A DNA stretch of 41,296 bases from positions 1 to 41,296 of the forward strand of contig CAMLQG010000023.1 of the NCBI GenBank assembly GCA_946482075.1. The letters run 5' to 3'. The translations under genes and the position numbers were made by a program. The notes beneath the pieces were generated by a model. That model worked only from the letters and a program-made list of their open reading frames with translations. It had not been told where the DNA came from and did no database searches. This DNA comes from an uncultured Erythrobacteraceae bacterium (GTDB lineage Bacteria; Pseudomonadota; Alphaproteobacteria; Sphingomonadales; Sphingomonadaceae). Positions within the stretch are counted from its first letter, which is position 1; each line of letters opens with the position of its first letter. Of the stretch, positions 1 to 7,583 are shown piece after piece.

Positions 1-234
1 GCGCTGGGGAATGAGCGATCCAATCCAGGCGGCGCATAGCGCCACCAGCGGCATCACGATGAGGATGTCGAGAAGAAGGATGCCGACATTGATCCGAATT
101 TCGCGCCGCGCCTCTTTGGACGGCCTGAGAGCCGCCGAACCTTTGGTTACCAACGCCAGCGCAACGAAAACGAGCGCGACCGGCCACACTTCGTGACCCT
201 TCGAGAAAATTCGGTGCAGCGCCTCGTCCACCAC
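1..234 (-). CDS. N-terminal part of a putative membrane protein, possibly sterol desaturase/fatty acid hydroxylase family (partial, runs off the left edge)
   Basis: On the minus strand a frame reads in from a GTG near 234 and stays open to the window edge. It begins VVDEALHRIFSKGHEVWPV and continues into a hydrophobic helix (VALVFVALALV), a short basic stretch and a second hydrophobic segment (about residues 51-71). This start-plus-two-helices arrangement resembles the amino end of bacterial sterol desaturase family membrane proteins. The diagnostic histidine clusters would lie outside the window, so that assignment is a guess. The frame is open back to a stop near 367; an upstream GTG at 286-288 is an alternative start, and neither start has a convincing ribosome binding site. 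What is seen is an open, membrane-like coding frame; the function is inference. Confidence 0.4.
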   Translation of the reverse strand, partial: MVDEALHRIFSKGHEVWPVALVFVALALVTKGSAALRPSKEARREIRINVGILLLDILIVMPLVALCAAWIGSLIPQR

Positions 235-391
235 TGAACTTGGTACCGCCCCGCCTGCAATTGCAAGCGCGTTCTCGCGTTTTGCCACGCTTCGCGGGCG
301 AGCGGCATCCGGCCAATAGCCATGCGCCGCCGTCCGCGTTTCGCCATTTGCGGTGGTGAATAGCCTCTATCGACGCTAGTCTGGCAACCCG

Positions 392-931
392 ATGCAGGAC
401 GTACTTTGCGTTACGCTCGACGAGAGTGATCTCATCGATGCCTTGCGCCCATCGGCGCGGCCAAGGAGATTGGCCGCTTTATTGCTGCTCCTCGCGCTGA
501 TGCTCGCAATCCTCATTCTCGTATTGCTGGTTCGCTACCCGGAAGCGCAGGCAGCATTCATGCATTCGAGATCGGTCATCGCCCTTACCGGCGCCGTCCT
601 GCTCGCTGCAACCTTGGTTTCCGCCTTGCTCATCGCAGCCCCAGCGCTCCGCCGCCGCGCGGCACGCAGCATGCTCAACGACCACCCCGGGATGTGCGAT
701 CCGATCCGCTACGCGTTCGATGCCGAGGATTTCTCGGTCCGCACGACCTACACTTGCGCCAATTATCCCTGGTCTGAGCTCTGGGACTGGCGTGAGAACG
801 ATCGGGTGCTGATCATCATGCCTACGCCGCGTAATTTCTATGTGTTGCCCAAGCGTAACGTCGATCCCGCAGCGCTGGAGCGCTTGCGCGGCCACATGTC
901 CCGCTGCCGCAAAAGAGCGACCCAGGCTTAG
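392..931 (+). CDS. YcxB-like membrane protein (hypothetical)
   Basis: A 179-residue protein with two membrane helices (about residues 27-47 and 61-83), followed by a cytoplasmic domain (about 104-170). That domain contains FDAEDFSVRT, YPWSELWDW and a final FYVLPKR...ALERLR pattern. The order (two helices, then a small beta-rich domain with a conserved W/F and a terminal 'LP+R' motif) is that of YcxB-like proteins, whose function is unknown. The start was chosen as the ATG at 392, which leaves a short N-terminal tail before helix 1. The gene stands alone, divergent from the truncated gene at the left edge and convergent with the small gene at 992-1234. Recognition is by general pattern and is moderately secure; no role can be stated. 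Confidence 0.65.
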   Translation: MQDVLCVTLDESDLIDALRPSARPRRLAALLLLLALMLAILILVLLVRYPEAQAAFMHSRSVIALTGAVLLAATLVSALLIAAPALRRRAARSMLNDHPGMCDPIRYAFDAEDFSVRTTYTCANYPWSELWDWRENDRVLIIMPTPRNFYVLPKRNVDPAALERLRGHMSRCRKRATQA

Positions 932-946
932 GCCCGCAAGCGGGCC
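931..946. terminator. Short GC hairpin between convergent genes
   Basis: A 7-bp perfect stem with a 2-nt loop (GGCCCGC-AA-GCGGGCC) begins at the last base of the YcxB-like stop codon. It lies between two convergent genes, so it could end transcription of either. No T-tract follows on either strand, so the call is weak. Confidence 0.25.
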
Positions 947-991
947 GGATGCCTGTATCATCCCGTCGGCATAGGGAGCTTCGTTTCCCAG

Positions 992-1234
992 TCAGTTGCC
1001 CGTCTGCCGCTGTCCGTCTGCGGATTGGCTTTGGGTCTGGCTTTGGGTCTGGCTTTGTTTCTGGCCCTTTCGCCGGGGCGAGTCGGGGTCTCCGCCAAGA
1101 CGGTTGTCGTGTTCCGCGAAATCAACGAGCTCACTCGAGGGCTTCTCTCGATCTGTCTCGAGAGCCTGCTGTTTCTTGCGGCCATCGTCCGGCCTCGGCT
1201 GCTGATCCAGGTGAGGCTTGTAGGTGTTTGTCAT
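992..1234 (-). CDS. Small hydrophilic protein, 80 aa, unknown function
   Basis: The protein starts MTNTYKPHLDQQPRPDD and is almost entirely charged and polar. It has a central SELVDFAEHDNRLGGDP segment and a low-complexity tail made of QTQS units encoded by a 12-bp tandem repeat. I chose this ATG because GGAGAG lies 5 nt upstream of it; longer readings have no such site. About 30 nt upstream is a near-consensus EcfG-type promoter (1267-1291), which would make this a general stress response gene. No cysteine, membrane segment or known catalytic motif is visible. I do not recognise the family with certainty; similar small disordered proteins are common in sphingomonads. That it is a real gene is supported by the ribosome binding site and promoter, not by homology. 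Confidence 0.6.
   Translation of the reverse strand: MTNTYKPHLDQQPRPDDGRKKQQALETDREKPSSELVDFAEHDNRLGGDPDSPRRKGQKQSQTQSQTQSQSADGQRQTGN
1027..1062. repeat. 12-bp tandem repeat, three units
   Basis: The unit GGCTTTGGGTCT occurs twice exactly, and a third time with two changes. The repeat lies inside the small gene at 992-1234 and encodes its glutamine/serine/threonine tail, so copy-number change would lengthen or shorten the tail by four residues without shifting the frame. Confidence 0.85.
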
Positions 1235-1266
1235 CGCGTCTCTCCAAATAGGGAGGATGACAGATT

Positions 1267-1291
1267 GACGCCTCGACGAGAGATACGTTCC
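1267..1291 (-). promoter_or_regulatory. Near-consensus EcfG-type (general stress) promoter
   Basis: On the minus strand GGAAC (1291-1287) is followed after exactly 16 bp by CGTC (1270-1267). The alphaproteobacterial EcfG consensus is GGAAC-N16/17-CGTT, so there is one mismatch. It sits about 33 nt upstream of the start codon at 1234 and points toward it. Confidence 0.45.
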
Positions 1292-1468
1292 GTGGAGCGT
1301 GCCCGACGCGCCGGCCGCCGGCCTTTCCCGTGAGCCGGCTCGTGTGCATCCCTGTTGCGCGGATTCGCTCATCACATCGGAAAACCAAGGAAATTCAGCC
1401 ACATGGGGTGCGCAACATCCGAACCCTCATGCCGGAGGACCAGGTGATTCATAATGCAAGGAAGAAGG

Positions 1469-1542
1469 TGGATGCCCCGCGAGGATTCGAACCTCGATTG
1501 ACGGAGTCAGAGTCCGTAGTCTTACCTTTAGACGACGGGGCA
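1469..1542 (-). tRNA. tRNA-Gln (anticodon CTG)
   Basis: The minus strand folds into a complete cloverleaf. It has a 7-bp acceptor stem TGCCCCG/CGGGGCA and a 4-bp D stem GTCT/AGAC with AAAGGTA loop. The anticodon stem is ACGGA/TCCGT with the seven-base loop CTCTGAC, giving anticodon CTG. The T arm is CGAGG/CCTCG with TTCGAAT loop. The 3' CCA is encoded (1469-1471). The anticodon reads CAG codons, and the U1-A72 pair typical of bacterial tRNA-Gln is present. No other tRNA is adjacent. Confidence 0.96.
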
Positions 1543-1696
1543 GCGCGGGGGGTGCCTCTAAGGCGGCATGGCCCGCTGGTCAAGCCGAGGCGGCGGCTTT
1601 CTTTTGCCTTCTCTTGCCCGCACCGTCGCGCTTCGCTAGCATCGGTCCCAAGTGTTCACGATCACGTGGACGTAAACGTATGAAAGCGTTTGGATT

Positions 1697-2953
1697 ATGG
1701 CGGATTTTTCTCCGCCGGAACGGGGCAAGGGAGCTGCGAGACACGGGAAAGGGGGCGCAAAGTCCACACGGTCCGGCAAGCGCCGCGCCACCCGATCCCA
1801 ACGTGTTTCCGATCCGTCCGGCAGCAGGAACGCAGGAAGCGGGGCAAGCTCCGCCGGCCAGCGTTCTCCCACAGGCCCGGCGCCCGCTGCGCCGCAGCCC
1901 GTTCCGCATCCGCCGGCGATGCACCGTCAAATCGCGGCCGGACAGGGCCCGAACCGGCAGGCCTACGCTGCGATCGATCTCGGGACCAATAATTGCCGCC
2001 TGCTGATCGCGCGCCCATCGGGCGAGAATTTCACCGTGATCGACGCGTTCAGCCGCGTGGTGCGCCTCGGCGAAGGGCTGGCGCAGACCGGGCGGCTGAG
2101 CGAAGCGGCGATGGACCGCACGGTGGCCGCGCTCAAGGTCTGTGCCGACAAGCTGTGCCGCCGTAATGTCCGCCTCGCCCGATCTGTCGCCACCGAAGCC
2201 TGCCGCCGGGCCAGCAATGGCGAAGAGTTCATCGAGCGCGTGCGCCGCGAAACGGGCATCCATCTGAACGTGATCTCCGCGCAGGAGGAAGCCCGCCTCG
2301 CCGTGCTGGGTTGCCACATCCTGCTGGAAGACGGCCCCGGTCCGGCGATGATCTTCGATATCGGCGGCGGATCGACCGAACTCGTCCTGATCGAGCAGGG
2401 CCCCGCCGTACCCCACATCCTCGACTGGCAGAGCGTGCCCTGGGGCGTGGTCTCCCTTACGGAGACCTGCCATGGCGACGATTCGTCGCGCGAGGCGCGG
2501 CTGGCCTGCTATGCCGAGATGCGCCGGCTGGTGTCCGAGAGCTTCCGCGAATTCGCCCAGAGGATCGGCCATGCGCGCCTGTCCAATCTCCGCCTGCTCG
2601 GCACCAGCGGCACGGTGACGACGCTGGCCAGCCTGCATCTCGACCTGCCGCAATATGACCGCAAGGCGGTGGATGGGCTGATCGTGCCGGCGGATTCGAT
2701 GCGCGACATCAGCTCGCGGCTATCCGCCCTGTCGCCCGCCGAACGCCAGGCGCTGCCCTGCATCGGGCGCGAGCGGGCGGATCTGGTGGTGGCGGGCTGC
2801 GCGATCCTGGAATCGATTCTCGACATCTGGCCCGCGGCCCAGCTGGGCGTGGCCGATCGCGGCATCCGCGAGGGCATCCTGCGCAGCCTGATCGCGACCG
2901 ACGGCGCCGGCACCAAGCTCCGCAAGGCGCCGCTCGGAACGGTGCGGACATGA
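1697..2953 (+). CDS. ppx: Ppx/GppA family phosphatase (exopolyphosphatase / guanosine pentaphosphatase)
   Basis: A 418-residue protein with an ASKHA-type phosphatase core. The first phosphate-binding loop is AIDLGTNNCR at 92-101, an ATEACRRASNG segment begins near 165, the conserved acidic ISAQEEARLA lies near 193, and the second nucleotide/phosphate loop FDIGGGSTEL is at 220-229. The family hydrolyses inorganic polyphosphate and/or pppGpp in the cytoplasm. The first 88 residues are an extra basic, Pro/Ala/Ser-rich and presumably disordered tail not needed for the fold; the true start could be further in. The stop codon overlaps the start of rlmE by 4 nt (ATGA), so the two genes are translationally coupled. 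The choice between Ppx and GppA activity cannot be made from sequence alone. Confidence 0.9.
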   Translation: MADFSPPERGKGAARHGKGGAKSTRSGKRRATRSQRVSDPSGSRNAGSGASSAGQRSPTGPAPAAPQPVPHPPAMHRQIAAGQGPNRQAYAAIDLGTNNCRLLIARPSGENFTVIDAFSRVVRLGEGLAQTGRLSEAAMDRTVAALKVCADKLCRRNVRLARSVATEACRRASNGEEFIERVRRETGIHLNVISAQEEARLAVLGCHILLEDGPGPAMIFDIGGGSTELVLIEQGPAVPHILDWQSVPWGVVSLTETCHGDDSSREARLACYAEMRRLVSESFREFAQRIGHARLSNLRLLGTSGTVTTLASLHLDLPQYDRKAVDGLIVPADSMRDISSRLSALSPAERQALPCIGRERADLVVAGCAILESILDIWPAAQLGVADRGIREGILRSLIATDGAGTKLRKAPLGTVRT

Positions 2954-3612
2954 CCAGATCGGGCAAGAACCCCGACAAGAAGCTGCGCACGGGCCGGAAC
3001 CGTACGGCCTCCTCCGCGCGCTGGCTCACGCGGCAGCTGAACGATCCCTATGTCCGCCAGGCCAAGGCCGACGGCTATCGCAGCCGTGCGGCCTACAAGC
3101 TACAGGAGCTGGACGAGCGTTTCGCGCTGCTGAAAGGCGTGCAGCGCGTGGTCGATCTCGGCATCGCGCCCGGCGGGTGGAGCCAGGTCGTGCGCCAGCG
3201 CGCGCCGCGCGCGGCCGTGGCCGGCATCGACCTGCTGCCGACCGACCCGATCGAAGGGGTGACGATCTTCCAGATGGACTTCATGGACGATGCGGCACCG
3301 GCCGCTCTCCGATCCGCGCTGGACGGCGCGCCGGACCTCGTCCTGTCGGACATGGCGGCCAACACCGTGGGCCACAAGCAGACCGACCATCTGCGCACGA
3401 TGGGGCTGGTGGAAACGGCGGCCGATTTCGCGATCGGCACGCTGGCGCCCGGCGGCGCCTTCGTCGCCAAGGTGCTGGCGGGCGGAACCGACACGCAGTT
3501 GCTCGCTTTGCTCAAGCGCCATTTCGCCAGCGTGAAGCACGCCAAGCCGCCGGCGAGTCGCAAGGGCTCGTCCGAATGGTATGTGATCGCCCAGGGCTTC
3601 AAGGGCGCATGA
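2950..3612 (+). CDS. rlmE: 23S rRNA (uridine-2552-2'-O)-methyltransferase RlmE (FtsJ/RrmJ)
   Basis: At 220 residues this is the usual RlmE length. It has the SAM-binding motif DLGIAPGGWSQ (69-79) and the K-D-K-E catalytic tetrad: K50 in SRAAYKLQE, D134 in LVLSDMAAN, K174 in FVAKVLAGG and E209 in SSEWYVIAQ. The enzyme methylates U2552 of the 23S rRNA A-loop during late assembly of the 50S subunit. The N-terminal basic tail (KNPDKKLRTGRNRT) is common in alphaproteobacterial members. It overlaps ppx by 4 nt, the usual sphingomonad arrangement. Confidence 0.95.
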   Translation: MTRSGKNPDKKLRTGRNRTASSARWLTRQLNDPYVRQAKADGYRSRAAYKLQELDERFALLKGVQRVVDLGIAPGGWSQVVRQRAPRAAVAGIDLLPTDPIEGVTIFQMDFMDDAAPAALRSALDGAPDLVLSDMAANTVGHKQTDHLRTMGLVETAADFAIGTLAPGGAFVAKVLAGGTDTQLLALLKRHFASVKHAKPPASRKGSSEWYVIAQGFKGA

Positions 3613-3629
3613 GCTTGAGGACTATGGTC

Positions 3630-3710
3630 CGTCATGCCGGACTTGATCCGGCATCCCGCTTTCAAGCACCGAGAATCAGAAGCGTCACCCCGGCTCAGGG
3701 CCGGGATGAC
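3630..3710. repeat. Intergenic palindromic repeat, 'CGTCAT...ATGAC' type
   Basis: It contains two short dyads, ATGCCGGA...TCCGGCAT and CACCCCGGC...GCCGGGATG, bounded by CGTCA and TGAC. It fills most of the gap between rlmE and the cytochrome c gene. A related but different element lies between ruvA and ruvB (24473-24542). Such REP-like elements are common in alphaproteobacterial intergenic DNA. Confidence 0.7.
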
Positions 3711-3723
3711 AAGAAAAGCCAGC

Positions 3724-4437
3724 TTATTTCTTCGGCGCAGTCGCCGCAGCTGCCGGAGCGGCGGCGGGTGCCGTCGCAGCGGCAGGAGCGCCGGCGGCAG
3801 GCGCACCGGCCGCGGGAGCGCCTTCGGCCGGAGCGACAGGCGCCGCGCCGTCGGTCGGCTTGGCAGCGGCATCCGCGCCTTCAGCCGGAGCCGCACCCGC
3901 GGCGGGAGCGGCCGGAAGCGGCAGGTTGGAACCCTGCGTGTTGAGATAGACGATCAGGTTCGCGCGATCTTCCGGGTTGGACAGGCCGGCGAAGCTCATC
4001 TTCGTGCCGTTGGCGAAAGCGCGCGGGCTTTTCAGCCAGTGGTCCAGATCCTCGAAAGTCCACTTGCCGCCATGGCCGGACAGCGCGGCGCTGAAAGCGT
4101 AGCCGCCCACGCCCTTGCCGATATCCTCGCCCACGACGCCGTGGAGATTCGGGCCGATGCCGTTCGCGCCGCCGGCGTTGATCGTGTGGCACGAAACGCA
4201 TTTGGCGAAGACCTTCTCGCCCTTCGCCGGATCGGCGGCGGCAAGCAGGACGGCAAGCGGCGGACCCTCGCTCGCGCCGTCGCCTTCGGCTTCGACGCCT
4301 TCGATCTCATAGCCCATCTTCTCGGGACGATGATGCTTGTCCGCGTGGAAGATCTTGCCACTGACGCTGGACAGGCCAAGCGCGACGATACCGGCGAAAA
4401 GCGTCCAGCCGGCGATGGTATTGAAGCGGTCTTGCAT
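3724..4437 (-). CDS. Membrane-anchored c-type cytochrome (class I, CycM-like)
   Basis: The 237-residue protein has an uncleaved N-terminal helix (about 8-26), which should hold it in the inner membrane with the rest in the periplasm. The haem site is CVSCH (80-84) and the probable axial methionine is M147 in GTKMSF, typical of class I cytochromes c that shuttle electrons from complex III to oxidases. GIGPNLHGVVG and the C-terminal LIVYLNTQ helix also fit. The last 65 residues are an unusual Ala/Pro/Gly-rich tail ending KK, absent from the core fold. The gene is divergent from pheA; no clear ribosome binding site precedes the ATG. Family call is secure; the electron-transfer partner is inferred. 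Confidence 0.9.
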   Translation of the reverse strand: MQDRFNTIAGWTLFAGIVALGLSSVSGKIFHADKHHRPEKMGYEIEGVEAEGDGASEGPPLAVLLAAADPAKGEKVFAKCVSCHTINAGGANGIGPNLHGVVGEDIGKGVGGYAFSAALSGHGGKWTFEDLDHWLKSPRAFANGTKMSFAGLSNPEDRANLIVYLNTQGSNLPLPAAPAAGAAPAEGADAAAKPTDGAAPVAPAEGAPAAGAPAAGAPAAATAPAAAPAAAATAPKK

Positions 4438-4565
4438 CCGGGGAAAACCTGCGGGGTTGGTGTTCGCGGGCCGCTCTAGTGATCACATGCGCGCTTCGCA
4501 AGCCTGATATCGGATTTCTCAAACAGCTTGCCGCGCGCACGCACGCTCGGTAGGCGGCAAGGCCC

Positions 4566-5459
4566 ATGCACAGCTTCGCCGCCCCTGCCCTTTCGCTGAT
4601 CGAGAAGATGACCGCCGCCGCGGCGGAAGAACCGTTGCGCGCCGTGTCCTTCCAGGGCGCGCCGGGAGCCAATTCGCACCGCGCGGCGCTGGAATTCGAT
4701 CCCGGCTGCCTGCCGATCCCCTGCTTCAGCTTCGAGGATGCGCTGGATGCGGTGACGTCGGGGCGCGCCGGATCGGCGATCATTCCGATCGAAAACTCGC
4801 AGCACGGGCGCGTGGCCGACATTCATTTCCTGCTCCCGGAAAGCGGCCTTTCCATCGTGGCGGAACATTTCACGCCGATCCACCACGCGCTGATGGGCAT
4901 CGGCCCGGGCCCGTTCGACGCGGCCTACAGCCATCCCCAGGCGCTCGGCCAATGCCGCCGCTATCTGCGCGAACGCGGCATCGTTCCGCTTTCCCATGCC
5001 GATACGGCGGGCGCGGCGGCATCGGTGGCGGAACTGGCCGATCCCAGGATCGCCGCGATCGCCCCGGCGCTGGCGGCCGATCTCTACGGCCTGCAATTGA
5101 TCGAGAACGGCATCGAGGATGCGCCCGACAACACCACGCGCTTCGTGGTCCTGGCGAAAGCACCGCTCGATCCCGCATCGCTCGCAGGCCAACGCGCGAT
5201 GACGACTTTCGTGTTCGAAGTGAAGAACGTGCCTGCCGCGCTCTACAAGGCGCTAGGCGGCTTCGCGACCAACGGGGTCAACATGACCAAGCTGGAAAGC
5301 TACCAGAAAGGCGCCAGCTTCGCCGCGACGATGTTCTATGCCGACATACTGGGCGCGCCGGGCGACCCGACGATCGACCGCGCGCTGGAAGAGCTGGCGT
5401 TCCACTGCAAGGAACTGCGCATCCTCGGCAGCTACGCCATGGCGCGTGAGCGGGGGTAG
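4566..5459 (+). CDS. pheA: Prephenate dehydratase
   Basis: The enzyme converts prephenate to phenylpyruvate in phenylalanine synthesis. The 297-residue protein is monofunctional, without a chorismate mutase domain. The catalytic domain contains VSFQGAPGANSH (27-38), the substrate-site IENS motif (75-78) and the NTTRF motif (189-193) holding the essential Thr and Phe. A C-terminal ACT regulatory domain (about 210-297) carries a TKLESYQ version of the phenylalanine-binding 'ESRP' motif, as is usual in alphaproteobacteria, so feedback inhibition by phenylalanine is likely. It is followed at once by the first copy of the approximately 140-bp repeat. Confidence 0.94.
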   Translation: MHSFAAPALSLIEKMTAAAAEEPLRAVSFQGAPGANSHRAALEFDPGCLPIPCFSFEDALDAVTSGRAGSAIIPIENSQHGRVADIHFLLPESGLSIVAEHFTPIHHALMGIGPGPFDAAYSHPQALGQCRRYLRERGIVPLSHADTAGAAASVAELADPRIAAIAPALAADLYGLQLIENGIEDAPDNTTRFVVLAKAPLDPASLAGQRAMTTFVFEVKNVPAALYKALGGFATNGVNMTKLESYQKGASFAATMFYADILGAPGDPTIDRALEELAFHCKELRILGSYAMARERG

Positions 5460-5461
5460 CA

Positions 5462-5602
5462 AGATCCTCCCTATGCCGAAGGCATGGGGAGGTGGCAGCC
5501 GAAGGCTGACGGAGGGGCCGTTGCGCAACCAGCTCCTCCACCCCGACGCCTTCGGCGTCGCGGTCCCCCTCCCCATGAGACTACGCCTCACAGGGAGGAT
5601 TT
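5462..5602. repeat. Approximately 140-bp intergenic repeat, copy A
   Basis: The element starts AGATCCTCCCT and ends AGGGAGGAT, which are inverted copies of each other. Internally it has GGCATGGGGAGGTGGCAGCC, a GCCGAAGGCTGACGGAGGGGCC block and GCGGTCCCCCTCCCCAT. Copies B (8577-8718) and C (29108-29235) share the same order of blocks. It has no coding content of its own. Its right end supplies a strong Shine-Dalgarno (GGGAGG) in front of the next reading frame. Confidence 0.85.
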
Positions 5603-5605
5603 TTC

Positions 5606-5662
5606 TTGGACGCGCTCCAACCTTGCGCAAGCGCACGGCCCATGTCACCACCTGCGCCGTGA
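5606..5662 (+). CDS. Possible leader peptide (18 aa) coupled to the DUF4129 gene
   Basis: GGGAGG at the end of repeat copy A lies 7 nt before a TTG at 5606. That TTG opens an 18-codon frame (LDALQPCASARPMSPPAP) whose TGA (5660-5662) overlaps the GTG start of the next gene as GTGA. This resembles the coupled starts elsewhere in the cluster. It may be a leader that feeds ribosomes to the weak downstream start, or the remains of an original N-terminus after a frameshift. Confidence 0.3.
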   Translation: MDALQPCASARPMSPPAP

Positions 5663-6324
5663 GCAACAGCCCGGGGCAATCCTCTTTCCAGCCAGCCGTG
5701 GAATCGGCCGGCAAGAGCTGGGAAGACGTGCGCGCGGCGAGCGACATCCAGTTCGCGCCGCTCCCTCCGCAGGCGCCCAAACCCCCACCCGCCTGGATCA
5801 AATGGCTGGAAGACCATCTCCAGCAATGGTTCGAGCCGCTGGCGCGCTGGCTGGGCATGTCCTGGCCGACGCTGGAATGGGTCCTGCTGGGGATCGGCGT
5901 GCTGCTGGCCTTGCTGGTCGCCTGGCGTCTCCTGTCGCCGCTGCTGCAATGGCGGCCCAAAAAGGCGCAGGAGGAAGAGCGATGGGCGCCTGATCGCGAC
6001 GAAGCGCTCGCCCTGCTCGAGGATGCGGACGCGCTGGCCGCAGCGGGTCGCTTCGACGAGGCGACTCATCTCCTGCTGATTCGCAGCGTGGGCCAGATTC
6101 GCGCGGTGCGGCCCAACTGGCTCGGCCCCTCGAGCACCGCACGCGAGATCGCCGCGCTCCCTGCCTTGCCGAGCGGCGCCAAGAGCGCTTTCACGCTGAT
6201 CGCGGAGCGGGTGGAGCGCAGCCTCTTCGCGCTGCGCTCTCTGAATGCGGATGATTGGACTGCGGCACGCGGGGCCTATGCCGAATTCGCGCTGGCCGAT
6301 CTCGGGCGGGATGCGCCGGCATGA
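5659..6324 (+). CDS. DUF4129 domain-containing membrane protein
   Basis: A 221-residue protein from the GTG at 5659. An N-terminal segment (SWEDVRAASDIQFAPLPPQ, Pro-rich to about residue 45) precedes one membrane helix (WVLLGIGVLLALLVAWRLL). After the helix comes a cytoplasmic domain with EALALLEDADALAAAGRFDEATHLLLIRSV and ALPSGAKSAFTLIAERVERSLFA, the DUF4129 pattern seen next to MoxR/DUF58 genes. Function is unknown. The start is uncertain: the frame is open upstream through the repeat, and an ATG at 5575 inside the repeat is an alternative. I favour 5659 because homologous proteins begin shortly before the 'IQF' segment and because the preceding mini-ORF ends in GTGA. Its stop overlaps the next start (ATGA). 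Confidence 0.75.
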   Translation: MSNSPGQSSFQPAVESAGKSWEDVRAASDIQFAPLPPQAPKPPPAWIKWLEDHLQQWFEPLARWLGMSWPTLEWVLLGIGVLLALLVAWRLLSPLLQWRPKKAQEEERWAPDRDEALALLEDADALAAAGRFDEATHLLLIRSVGQIRAVRPNWLGPSSTAREIAALPALPSGAKSAFTLIAERVERSLFALRSLNADDWTAARGAYAEFALADLGRDAPA

Positions 6325-7583
6325 ACGGGACCTCCCCCTTCTCGCCGCGCACCGTGCTCGGCATGCTGCTGTTCGGTGCAGTGGCGTTCCTGCTGACGCT
6401 CTACTTCATCGGCGTGGGGGAAACCGGACCTGGCGACAATAATGGCGGCGAACATGTCGGCGGCAGGGGACTGAACGGCTTCGCTGGCTGGGCCGCGCTG
6501 CTTGAAAAGCAGGGCTACGCGGTGGAACGCAACCGCAACGAAGGGGCGCTTGCCCGACCCGGCCTGCTGATCCTCACTCCCCCGCCCTTCGCAAAGGGCG
6601 CGGATATCGCCAAGGTGGTGAACGAACGGCGCCATATCGGCCCGACGCTGGTCATCACGCCCAAATGGATGGCGGGACCTTCCAGCGGCAAAGGCGCGAA
6701 GAAGGGCTGGGTCGACCTGTCGGGCACGATGTCGCCCAAATGGGACGGTTTCGCCGACGATGCGACGGTGACGATCGGCAAGGTTTCGGGCTGGCGGTTC
6801 GACGGGCTGGCCGGCAGGCTGCCCAAGGAGGATGTCGTCCAGTACGGCAGCGGCACCAGCCTGGTCCCGCTGGTGCGCGGCGGCAACGGGCGCGTCCTGG
6901 CCGCATTCCAGGCGGACAATGGGTATTATCCCTGGCTCAACCGGCTGGGCGGCATGCCCGAGGATTTCGGCGGCAGCGACGAGGAGATCCACCCGGTGGT
7001 CTTCGTGTTCGAGCCGGACCTGCTCGACAATTACGGCATGGCCCGGCGCGAGAATGGCGAGCTGGGCGTGCGCCTGGTCGATGCGCTGGTCGATCGCGAC
7101 GAACCGGTCATGTTCGACCTCACTCTGAACGGGCTCGGACGCAGCGCGAACCTGCTGACGCTCGCTTTCACCCCGCCTTTCCTCGCCGCCACACTATGCC
7201 TGATCATCGCTGCGATCATCACCGGCTGGCGGGCCTTCCGTCCCTTCGGGCCGGCCCTGGCCGAAGCCCGCAGGATCGCTTTCGGCAAGCGCCAGCTCGT
7301 CGCCAATAGCGCTGGCTTCATCCGCCGCACCGGCCGGCTGCATCTGCTCGGCCCGCCCTATGCCGCCTTGCTGCGCGATCGGATGGCCCGCGCGCTGGGC
7401 GTGCGCGTGCAAGCCGATGGCGCGCTGACCGAGGCGGAGATCGACCGGCTGCTCCAGGCGCGCGGGCTCGATCCGAATGCCTTTTCCGCTCCCGCGCAAC
7501 GGCTGCGCGCGGCTCGCCACCCGAACGACCTGTTGCGCAACGCGCATGCGCTGAAGACACTCGAAAGGATGCTCACCCAATGA
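6321..7583 (+). CDS. DUF4350 domain-containing membrane protein
   Basis: 420 residues. A first helix ([20 protein letters not shown]) leads to an extracytoplasmic alpha/beta domain with [22 protein letters not shown] and LLILTPP. This is the DUF4350 (ThuA/GATase-like) region of unknown substrate. A second helix ([20 protein letters not shown]) precedes a cytoplasmic C-terminal domain with [24 protein letters not shown]. The start is the ATG overlapping the upstream stop by 4 nt, and the end overlaps the MoxR start by 4 nt. The gene is therefore the second member of a tightly coupled operon. A catalytic role has not been shown for this family; it may act as a sensor or scaffold for the MoxR ATPase (inference). 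Confidence 0.82.
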   Translation: MNGTSPFSPRTVLGMLLFGAVAFLLTLYFIGVGETGPGDNNGGEHVGGRGLNGFAGWAALLEKQGYAVERNRNEGALARPGLLILTPPPFAKGADIAKVVNERRHIGPTLVITPKWMAGPSSGKGAKKGWVDLSGTMSPKWDGFADDATVTIGKVSGWRFDGLAGRLPKEDVVQYGSGTSLVPLVRGGNGRVLAAFQADNGYYPWLNRLGGMPEDFGGSDEEIHPVVFVFEPDLLDNYGMARRENGELGVRLVDALVDRDEPVMFDLTLNGLGRSANLLTLAFTPPFLAATLCLIIAAIITGWRAFRPFGPALAEARRIAFGKRQLVANSAGFIRRTGRLHLLGPPYAALLRDRMARALGVRVQADGALTEAEIDRLLQARGLDPNAFSAPAQRLRAARHPNDLLRNAHALKTLERMLTQ

